Below, piece after piece: positions 31,692-36,930 of a stretch of DNA of 38,193 bases. Below the pieces are notes generated by a model. That model was given only the letters and a program-made list of their open reading frames with translations. It was not told the origin of the DNA and searched no databases. Location of the stretch: the IMG/VR virus record IMGVR_UViG_3300034073_002656, positions 1 to 38,193 of that record. One strand, written 5' to 3'. Every line of letters begins with the position of its first letter. Position 1 is the stretch's first letter. The stretch comes from a virus. The position numbers were made by a program, and so were the translations under genes.

Positions 31692-32415
31692 AAACTGGAA
31701 GAAATACCAGGTTAGGGGAGATTACAAATCCCCTTGGTGGTTTGCTTTTCACAACAAATTTTGGCGTACAGAAAAGTACGATATTTTAACCCACGAACAG
31801 AAGTGGGCATGGATTTGTTTGCTCAGTCATGCCTCAGAACAGCGTTATAAATCGTCTATAACAATACGCGTTGATTGGTTTTGCAGGACCGCAAATGTTG
31901 AAAAAGCATCATTTTTAGGGGCATTAAAAAAGCTAATAAATTTAGATGTTTTGGAGTGCAAAGAAGAAATCTGTACGGAATCTGTACAGAATCTTGCCAG
32001 AATCTCTCCAGAAAATGGATCGTCCACAATTAAACAATCTAACAATTTAACAATTAAACAATATAACAATAATACAAAAAACAATTCTTTTAGAGTTTGC
32101 GTCGAACCAAAACAAGTTTTGGTTACAACGCCTACTGTTATTAAAAATGATCTTTCATTTTTTATTAATAAAAAGCTTTTAGAACTTTATCCGCAGGAGT
32201 ACATCGATCGTGAAAAAGTCAAAATGGAGATGTGGCTTGCTACCAACGGACATAAAAAGCCCAAATCCGATCGGGGTATGGTTCGGTTTGTAACAGGGTG
32301 GTTATCCCGGGGATGGGAGACTTATCGGCGCGGGCTTTCATCTAACAAACCAAAAGAACGCGGTATTGCAGAAATTTTAGCGGAGGATGAACAAAATGGA
32401 TCTATCGACCTATGA
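31666..32415 (+). CDS. Replication initiator candidate (winged-helix, lambda O-like organisation)
   Basis: A 249-aa protein. Residues about 10-105 (WWFAFHNKFWRTEKYDILTHEQKW, ITIRVDWFCRTANVEKASFLGALKKL) have the layout of the winged-helix N-terminus of phage replisome organisers. A low-complexity linker (about 106-148: TIKQSNNLTIKQYNNNTKNN) is encoded by two direct-repeat arrays. The C-terminal region (LYPQEYIDREKVKMEMWLATNG, GMVRFVTGWLSRGWETYRRG) is a conserved end in such proteins. The putative origin lies inside the gene, as in lambda O. The helicase-loader candidate follows with a 20-base overlap. Confidence 0.75.
   Translation: MESITLTIKNWKKYQVRGDYKSPWWFAFHNKFWRTEKYDILTHEQKWAWICLLSHASEQRYKSSITIRVDWFCRTANVEKASFLGALKKLINLDVLECKEEICTESVQNLARISPENGSSTIKQSNNLTIKQYNNNTKNNSFRVCVEPKQVLVTTPTVIKNDLSFFINKKLLELYPQEYIDREKVKMEMWLATNGHKKPKSDRGMVRFVTGWLSRGWETYRRGLSSNKPKERGIAEILAEDEQNGSIDL
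31968..32011 (+). repeat. Four tandem 11-bp repeats (iteron candidate)
   Basis: Units begin at 31968, 31979, 31990 and 32001 and share AATCT followed by six bases that end C-R/A-G: AATCTGTACGG, AATCTGTACAG, AATCTTGCCAG and AATCTCTCCAG. The 11-base period is not a multiple of three, so protein-level selection alone would not keep it in register. They lie inside the initiator gene. Confidence 0.8.
32025..32072 (+). repeat. Six tandem 8-bp A+T-rich repeats
   Basis: ACAAT-centred units begin at exact 8-base intervals, 32025, 32033, 32041, 32049, 32057 and 32065. Each is AACAAT plus two bases, the first having C for A; another AACAAT lies at 32080. The block is almost pure A/T plus the central C and could be the DNA-unwinding element beside the 11-bp iterons. 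Confidence 0.8.
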
Positions 32416-32878
32416 TATTGAAATGCAAAGATTGATGAGCCAATGGCCACACTCGTACTCGGAGCAAAGAAGAAAGATTTTTTTTAATGCCTTACGAGAT
32501 GTATCAAACCACGATTTTAGGGAAGCGGTAACTCATTGCCTTGCGACGTGTAGATCAGCTCCCCTGCTCGGAGAACTGACAGAAGCCGTCCATGTTGCGA
32601 GAACAAATTATATACAACAAAAAAGAATGGACGATGCCGCCCGGTCGATGTTTGATGGCATCCCAGAAACCAACTGGGCGGACAGGGAATTTGTGGATAG
32701 GTGTATGCAGCTTGTGAATGACAAGCTTAGCAATAAAATTACCTCGAAACAATTTTACCAGGGTTGCGATTTGTTAGATCAAGCAGCGCTGTTGTACAAA
32801 AATAATAAAAAAGGCCCGAATAAAAAACCGCCCGAGAAAAGAAAAGATCCGTACAAAGACGACGATGCAACAATTTAA
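32396..32878 (+). CDS. Helicase-loader candidate
   Basis: A 160-aa protein. The ATG at 32396 is nine bases from GCGGAGG and is preferred to the ATG at 32387, which abuts it. The N-terminal half is helical (MSQWPHSYSEQRRKIFFNAL; SNHDFREAVTHCLATCRS; LLGELTEAV), a pattern seen in small phage helicase loaders/inhibitors of the G39P type; the C-terminus is Lys/Pro/Asp-rich. Its place directly after the initiator supports the call. No ATPase motif is present. Confidence 0.6.
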   Translation: MDLSTYDIEMQRLMSQWPHSYSEQRRKIFFNALRDVSNHDFREAVTHCLATCRSAPLLGELTEAVHVARTNYIQQKRMDDAARSMFDGIPETNWADREFVDRCMQLVNDKLSNKITSKQFYQGCDLLDQAALLYKNNKKGPNKKPPEKRKDPYKDDDATI

Positions 32879-33071
32879 AACCGTGCACATAATTCGCAGC
32901 ATTTTGAAAGAAGCACGCATTCCATGGTACCGAATTCAGTACAAACTTATGGATGAAAAAGAATGGGTGTTGTTAATAAAGAGTGCCGCTAACCACATGG
33001 ATAGATTAAATTATCCAAACGAAACAAAAAAAATAATTAGGCAATTTATTTTCGATTACGAAAAAAACTAG
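32865..33071 (+). CDS. Small hypothetical early protein (68 aa)
   Basis: Its ATG overlaps the end of the loader gene by 14 bases. It is helical and basic (HIIRSILKEARIPWYRIQYKL; KKIIRQFIFDYEKN), has no recognised domain, and may bind nucleic acid or a replication partner. Confidence 0.62.
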   Translation: MQQFKTVHIIRSILKEARIPWYRIQYKLMDEKEWVLLIKSAANHMDRLNYPNETKKIIRQFIFDYEKN

Positions 33072-33114
33072 TAGACAAAACTAAAATCATCGCCCAACAT
33101 TTTTTGTTCAAGCG

Positions 33115-33474
33115 ATGAGAAGCAACCTGAAATACCGCAGCAAGAGGGTTAATCACGAAGGATTTTCCTTTGCCTCCCAATTAGAAGCCGCAGTTTATCA
33201 GCACCTAAAACTTCGTGAAAAGTGCGGCGAAATAAAAGACATTCAAAATCAAGATCATGTTTATCTAACCGACGCCCGAATTTGTTACATCCCGGACTTT
33301 AAATTTTTTGACATATCTCGAGACGAGTTTTCCTGGGCCGAAGCAAAAGGATTTGAAACAGACGTGTGGAAAATCAAAAAAAGACTTTGGCAACATTACG
33401 GTCCAGGAAGGCTTGAGATTTACAAAGGCAGCGCAAAACGAGTGACGCTATTTGAAACGGTGATTCCAAAATGA
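33115..33474 (+). CDS. DUF1064-type PD-(D/E)XK endonuclease (resolvase-like)
   Basis: A 119-aa protein starting KYRSKRVNHEGFSFASQLEA, close to the DUF1064 pattern. Active-site candidates are Glu24, Asp61 (YIPDFKF) and Glu76-Ala-Lys78 (WAEAKGFET), with a following KIKKRLWQHYG helix. Members of this fold are endonucleases similar to T7 gp3 that act on branched DNA, so a role in resolving recombination or replication intermediates before packaging is likely. The Shine-Dalgarno is weak. An ATGA overlap links it to the next gene. Confidence 0.8.
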   Translation: MRSNLKYRSKRVNHEGFSFASQLEAAVYQHLKLREKCGEIKDIQNQDHVYLTDARICYIPDFKFFDISRDEFSWAEAKGFETDVWKIKKRLWQHYGPGRLEIYKGSAKRVTLFETVIPK

Positions 33475-33686
33475 GCTTGGCCAATGAAATGAAATACTGG
33501 CAGTCACTTATTACTTTTAGCGAAGAAGCTTGTTGCAGAAGCAGTCATGAGTATTACAATTCAGCTTTGAAAATAATTCCAAAACCTGACGAGTACGTTT
33601 GCGAAAGAGAAAGGGCGTGGAGAAATTATGTAAGAAAGCGCGACAACAATCCGCGTTTTCCGTTCGACAGGAAGTGGAAAGAATGA
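33471..33686 (+). CDS. Small hypothetical early protein (71 aa)
   Basis: Overlaps the nuclease stop (ATGA). Helical, with a CC pair and an Arg-rich end (CERERAWRNYVRKRDNNPRF). No family is recognised. Confidence 0.6.
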   Translation: MSLANEMKYWQSLITFSEEACCRSSHEYYNSALKIIPKPDEYVCERERAWRNYVRKRDNNPRFPFDRKWKE

Positions 33687-33820
33687 AGAAAAGACGCGAA
33701 CACATGAAGGTTGCTGACAAGGTAAAAAGAATATGCCTAAGATGCTGTAAACATTTTTTGTCGTTGCACAAACACAATCGGCTTTGTGATTCGTGCGCGA
33801 CTAAACAAGACTACGAGTGA
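33683..33820 (+). CDS. Small zinc-finger protein (45 aa)
   Basis: The ATG at 33683 overlaps the previous stop (ATGA) and follows GTGGAAAGA; a longer reading from 33599 would lie mostly inside the previous gene. It has a classic phage zinc ribbon, ICLRCCKHFLS followed by RLCDSC, i.e. C-x2-C...C-x2-C, with a basic N-terminus. Likely a DNA-binding regulator or accessory protein. Confidence 0.72.
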   Translation: MKKRREHMKVADKVKRICLRCCKHFLSLHKHNRLCDSCATKQDYE

Positions 33821-33827
33821 GGAAATT

Positions 33828-34046
33828 ATGAGCGAAGAAAAAAAGTTAGTGCCCTTAAAAGTTGTTGTAGACGCAGCAACTCTTGATCCAGAAACCGGCA
33901 AAGTTGAAGTGCTAAGTGGATTAGAAAAAATTTTGATTGAGCAGCTGGTCAGAGAAATCGGGGCTCTTTCAAACCAAGTAAAAGACCTGCAAGAAAAACT
34001 AAAGCCCGTTGAAACAAAAGAAGAAGATAAAGGCGAGCAACTGTGA
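33828..34046 (+). CDS. Small acidic coiled-coil protein (72 aa)
   Basis: The ATG at 33828 follows GAGTGAGGA and is preferred to the upstream frame extension at 33786. Residues 24-60 form a helix with coiled-coil features (EKILIEQLVREIGALSNQVK). No function is recognised. The stop overlaps the GTG start of the next gene. Confidence 0.65.
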   Translation: MSEEKKLVPLKVVVDAATLDPETGKVEVLSGLEKILIEQLVREIGALSNQVKDLQEKLKPVETKEEDKGEQL

Positions 34047-34309
34047 GCATATTTAAAAAAGAAAAAAAAGAAGAAACGCTGCAAGAAGTGGAGCAAGCTT
34101 TTAGCGAGCTTCAGTTTGCAGTTGGCCAATATTATTATTTAGCGCACATCAAAAGCGAAGAAGCCAATCAGTATCAGGACAAGGCAAATGAGGCGGCTGT
34201 TCAAATGCAAAGATTAGCGCAAAAAGGATTGGCGTTAAGAAAACGAATTGAAAGCGAAGTAAAAGAAACAATCGAGAAGGGACAAAAAGTTGAAAGCCCG
34301 CTTAACTAA
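34043..34309 (+). CDS. Helical hypothetical protein (88 aa)
   Basis: GTG start overlapping the previous stop. It is entirely helical and charged (EEVEQAFSELQFAVGQYYYL; NEAAVQMQRLAQKGLALRKR), with the look of a small coiled-coil dimer. Function unknown. Confidence 0.62.
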   Translation: MSIFKKEKKEETLQEVEQAFSELQFAVGQYYYLAHIKSEEANQYQDKANEAAVQMQRLAQKGLALRKRIESEVKETIEKGQKVESPLN

Positions 34310-34628
34310 ATTATTAATTTGGTTGAATTCTTTTATTCCTGAAAGACTTCCTCAAGGAATGACCGAGTTTAACCGATGGGTGGAAGAAATTAGTGAGCTA
34401 AGTGGCTTACCAATTAACGACAAGCTAAAAAAAGTTATCGGCACTTTGATTCTGCAATTGCCCCCGCAAGTGGCTTATGTCCCAAAAAGACACGTTGCCA
34501 ATCTTGTAAAAAAGGCCGCTGCAAATCAAGTGAGCGTCGAGGTTTTAAATCTCATCGATGAAAAACAAAAACAACAAAGTGACGCTGCAACAACTGACCA
34601 AAATCTGGGACAAGAAACTAAAGGATGA
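34290..34628 (+). CDS. Hypothetical early protein (112 aa)
   Basis: TTG start after GAGAAGGGA, overlapping the previous gene by 20 bases. The segment GMTEFNRWVEEISELSGLPINDKLKKVIGTLILQLPP resembles a helical domain common in small phage early proteins. The last 71 bases are shared, in another frame, with the HTH gene at 34558. Confidence 0.62.
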   Translation: MKARLTKLLIWLNSFIPERLPQGMTEFNRWVEEISELSGLPINDKLKKVIGTLILQLPPQVAYVPKRHVANLVKKAAANQVSVEVLNLIDEKQKQQSDAATTDQNLGQETKG

Positions 34629-34962
34629 TGGCTTTGTCGACATCGAAAACCGCCAAACAGGATTGTTAAATACCTGGAGCGGAAAATTCTTTTACGGCAC
34701 AGATACCACATTTGCCGAAAAGATAAACAGAGAAGCAATGAGGCGCTTTGGTTCAACCCACAAAGAATCTGAGGCTGAGTATTTTAGGCTCGCAAGCCAT
34801 TGCTTACATGAGCAAGAATTCAAATCCGTCCGTCATAGAATTATCTGGCAGCTCCATGCTGAGGGTTATAGTTACAACGAAATCGCTAAAGAATTAAATA
34901 CTACCACAAGAAAAGTTAGATACGCGATTGAGATGATGGCAAAGGCTTTTTGTCTCAAATAA
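34558..34962 (+). CDS. Sigma-region-4/ArpU-like HTH protein, candidate late-gene activator
   Basis: A 134-aa protein. Residues about 92-131 form a helix-turn-helix of sigma-factor region 4 style (HRIIWQLHAEGYSYNEIAKEL followed by NTTTRKVRYAIEMM). The N-terminal 90 residues are helical and basic with no further domain. Length, HTH at the C-terminus and position at the end of the early block, upstream of terS, match the RinA/ArpU late regulators of phages. The late motif D overlaps its stop codon. Direct regulation of the four motifs is inferred, not shown. Confidence 0.72.
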   Translation: MKNKNNKVTLQQLTKIWDKKLKDDGFVDIENRQTGLLNTWSGKFFYGTDTTFAEKINREAMRRFGSTHKESEAEYFRLASHCLHEQEFKSVRHRIIWQLHAEGYSYNEIAKELNTTTRKVRYAIEMMAKAFCLK

Positions 34963-34975
34963 CCAGCTTTGTAGC
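34949..34975 (+). promoter_or_regulatory. Late promoter-like 27-nt motif, copy D
   Basis: Fourth copy of the family described at 1548, matching copy A at 21 of 27 positions. It overlaps the last codons and stop of the HTH gene and ends 11 bases before the ATG at 34987. It would drive the block that ends with terS and terL. Confidence 0.62.
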
Positions 34976-34986
34976 AAAACAAAGCA

Positions 34987-35310
34987 ATGAAGCAACTAAT
35001 CACATATCGACCCCATCAAACAGACGACGAAGCATTCCTGTTTGCAACTTACCTAAAAAATAATTGGTACCGCCAAGAATCTAGCACCATGCTGCCTAAA
35101 AAGATTTGGATGTGGGCCCAGCACAAAAGATTAGAAAAAGTAATGAAAAACCAAGTAATTACAGTTGCTTGTTTAAAAGATGACCCTGATGTGATTTTGG
35201 GTTATGGGTTTTGGGATGAGGAGAGGCCTTTTACTTACATCAAGCTTGCTTGGAGAAGCGACAAATTAAATTTAGAAAAAGAACTAACTGAAAGGATAGA
35301 AAAGCCATGA
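34987..35310 (+). CDS. Truncated GNAT-like protein (107 aa)
   Basis: The sequence (ITYRPHQTDDEAFLFATYLKNNWY, VITVACLKDDPDVILGYGFWD, FTYIKLAWR) follows the N-terminal two thirds of a small acetyltransferase-like family seen in phages, but it ends shortly after the AWR strand and lacks the acetyl-CoA-binding part. It is probably a reduced, non-catalytic version. An ATGA overlap leads into the next gene. Confidence 0.65.
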   Translation: MKQLITYRPHQTDDEAFLFATYLKNNWYRQESSTMLPKKIWMWAQHKRLEKVMKNQVITVACLKDDPDVILGYGFWDEERPFTYIKLAWRSDKLNLEKELTERIEKP

Positions 35311-35543
35311 AGAAACTGAGCCATATTTATTTGCACAAAGCATTTATGATGCCCGTACTAAAACAAGAAATTAAGCGCACGCTGGATGACAGGACTTATC
35401 CAGGAATCGAAATGCATTTGGACGATTACGGCAATGTGCACATCAAGTGGAATGACGTCGAGTTTGGTTTTGATAAAGGCAACATCATGTGCTGGATTGC
35501 TGAGAAAACAGATAAGAAAACAAGAACACAAAAAAGTGCTTAA
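35307..35543 (+). CDS. Hypothetical protein (78 aa)
   Basis: Coupled to the upstream gene by ATGA. Mixed alpha/beta (HLDDYGNVHIKWNDVEFGF) with a Lys/Thr-rich end. No family is recognised. Confidence 0.6.
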   Translation: MKKLSHIYLHKAFMMPVLKQEIKRTLDDRTYPGIEMHLDDYGNVHIKWNDVEFGFDKGNIMCWIAEKTDKKTRTQKSA

Positions 35544-35925
35544 GCTTATTACAAATACCGCGCAGGCATTAATTTTTTATCTAAGCGTTTTACTTACGCG
35601 CTTTAAAGAATTTTCATGGCGGCCATTTACAAAGCAGCAGCACAAAGTAAAGGCGACAAAGATTGCATACAAGCCTGGGGAAAGTTACCGGCTTGGTCAA
35701 TGCGTTGTTACTCTTGCAACATTTGGCATCGAAGGAAAAGAAGAAGTCAGGAAGAAAATTGAAGCTTATAACGCTCTTAAAATATTAAGGCATCAAGAAT
35801 TAACTGAGAGAGCCGAAAAGATAATGCTTATGAACCCAGAAGAACTTAAACAATTTCAGATCGATGAATGGTTAGAACAACGAAGGGCATTCAACGAAAA
35901 GAAATATTACGAGAACACGAAATGA
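35536..35925 (+). CDS. Hypothetical protein with N-terminal hydrophobic segment (129 aa)
   Basis: The GTG at 35536, overlapping the previous gene by 8 bases, is the sensible start; the earlier in-frame ATG would overlap it by 158. Residues 9-20 (AQALIFYLSVLL) are hydrophobic and may anchor the protein. The rest is Lys/Glu-rich helix (EVRKKIEAYNALKILRHQEL; PEELKQFQIDEWLEQRRAF). Function unknown. Confidence 0.55.
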   Translation: MLKLITNTAQALIFYLSVLLTRFKEFSWRPFTKQQHKVKATKIAYKPGESYRLGQCVVTLATFGIEGKEEVRKKIEAYNALKILRHQELTERAEKIMLMNPEELKQFQIDEWLEQRRAFNEKKYYENTK

Positions 35926-36614
35926 AATATTTGATATTATTTATCACAAGCCTTTGTTTTGGTGTAACAAACAATCAAAACTTTACCGAAATCCATGGTG
36001 ATTTTACTTATACAAAAGAGCAAGAAGTTGAAGCCCAGCACCGCATTGAAACGGTTGCTCGACGAATCGACAATGTTGTTGATCTATCTGACTGGAGTAA
36101 TCGGGCTCTGGGATCTATTATTGGAATAGCCGTTCTTAATTTAAGAAAAAATCATTATTACCAAGAAGCTGATGAAATCGAAAAGGGGTGGGGATTAATC
36201 GACGGCCGGATAGTAGACATTGCAAAGGGAAGAAGAGACATCGGAGACTTTGAGCCCATCTCAGAATGGCTTGCCCTTGCGTATGAAGTAATCGAACTAG
36301 CGTTAGGATACCAAACCTGCTCGCTTCTTCGAATTACCGATATTAAAACAATCAACTTTGGCCTTCGCGTTGTGTTAAATCCCTGCAAGTATGGTCCTGT
36401 AGAATTTAATAAACATTTTTGCGGCGACAAGTATCGAGGTTTGGGCCCCGTAGTCGCTTACTGGAGCGTGGTGACATCATGTTCAATTGGAACCTTTGGC
36501 GCTGGGTACTTCTTTGTATGCTCGCCGCTTGGCTGGCTTATCGAGCGGGGAGTTAACAAGGTTGTGGCCCCAAAGCTATCGCCAAGAATATATAACCGAG
36601 CCTGTAGCATATAA
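35922..36614 (+). CDS. Exported cysteine-containing protein of unknown function
   Basis: A 230-aa protein whose ATG at 35922 overlaps the previous stop (ATGA). Residues 1-18 (MKYLILFITSLCFGVT) form a signal peptide or membrane anchor. The mature part has a segment rich in acidic and aromatic residues and six cysteines in the C-terminal half (TCSLL, PCKYG, FCGDK, SCSIG, VCSPL, ACSI), with a hydrophobic stretch around SVVTSCSIGTFGAGYFFVCSPLGWL. It may act in the periplasm or cell envelope, for example in superinfection exclusion or as a membrane protein, but no family is recognised. Confidence 0.68.
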   Translation: MKYLILFITSLCFGVTNNQNFTEIHGDFTYTKEQEVEAQHRIETVARRIDNVVDLSDWSNRALGSIIGIAVLNLRKNHYYQEADEIEKGWGLIDGRIVDIAKGRRDIGDFEPISEWLALAYEVIELALGYQTCSLLRITDIKTINFGLRVVLNPCKYGPVEFNKHFCGDKYRGLGPVVAYWSVVTSCSIGTFGAGYFFVCSPLGWLIERGVNKVVAPKLSPRIYNRACSI

Positions 36615-36645
36615 CGCGCGTCAACTATTTTAGTGGGGGAATAGT

Positions 36646-36930
36646 ATGCCATTTGAAAAGGGACATAAGAAATTAGGCGGAAGAAAAAAAGGAACAAAAA
36701 ACAAAAGTAACCTCATGGCAAAGTTTGAAGAATGCAATTTCGACGTGGTTGCAGCAATTATCGAAAGCATTGCAGCTCAGCCTGATTACATGAGAGCTGA
36801 TACGCTGATAAAGCTTTTGGAGTTTATGTATCCAAAGAAAAAAGCAATGGACGTCAATATGCTTACACCTCAAGACGTCGTGCCATTGGTAAGGGGTTGG
36901 CTCCAGGATGGAACAACACTTGAGCAATGA
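36646..36930 (+). CDS. terS: Terminase small subunit candidate
   Basis: A 94-aa protein directly upstream of terL and overlapping it by 23 bases. The N-terminus (KKLGGRKKGTKNKSN) is a basic AT-hook-like DNA-binding segment; residues 25-75 are helical (FDVVAAIIESIAAQPDYMRADTLIKLLEFM). This fits small terminase subunits that recognise packaging sites, although it is shorter than most. A GTGGGGG sequence lies upstream of the ATG. Confidence 0.7.
   Translation: MPFEKGHKKLGGRKKGTKNKSNLMAKFEECNFDVVAAIIESIAAQPDYMRADTLIKLLEFMYPKKKAMDVNMLTPQDVVPLVRGWLQDGTTLEQ

Larger units (their letters stand above)
31968..32085. other. Candidate origin of replication
   Basis: Four 11-bp repeats, a 13-base gap and six 8-bp A+T-rich repeats lie within the linker-coding part of the initiator gene. 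Lambda and relatives place iterons and an A+T-rich unwinding region inside gene O in the same way. No other array of this type was seen in the window. The function is inferred. Confidence 0.6.

Noticed and set aside
31968-32072. CRISPR array
   Set aside because: The repeats are 11 and 8 bases in direct tandem, without spacers, and no cas locus is nearby; the Cas4-like protein fits a phage nuclease.
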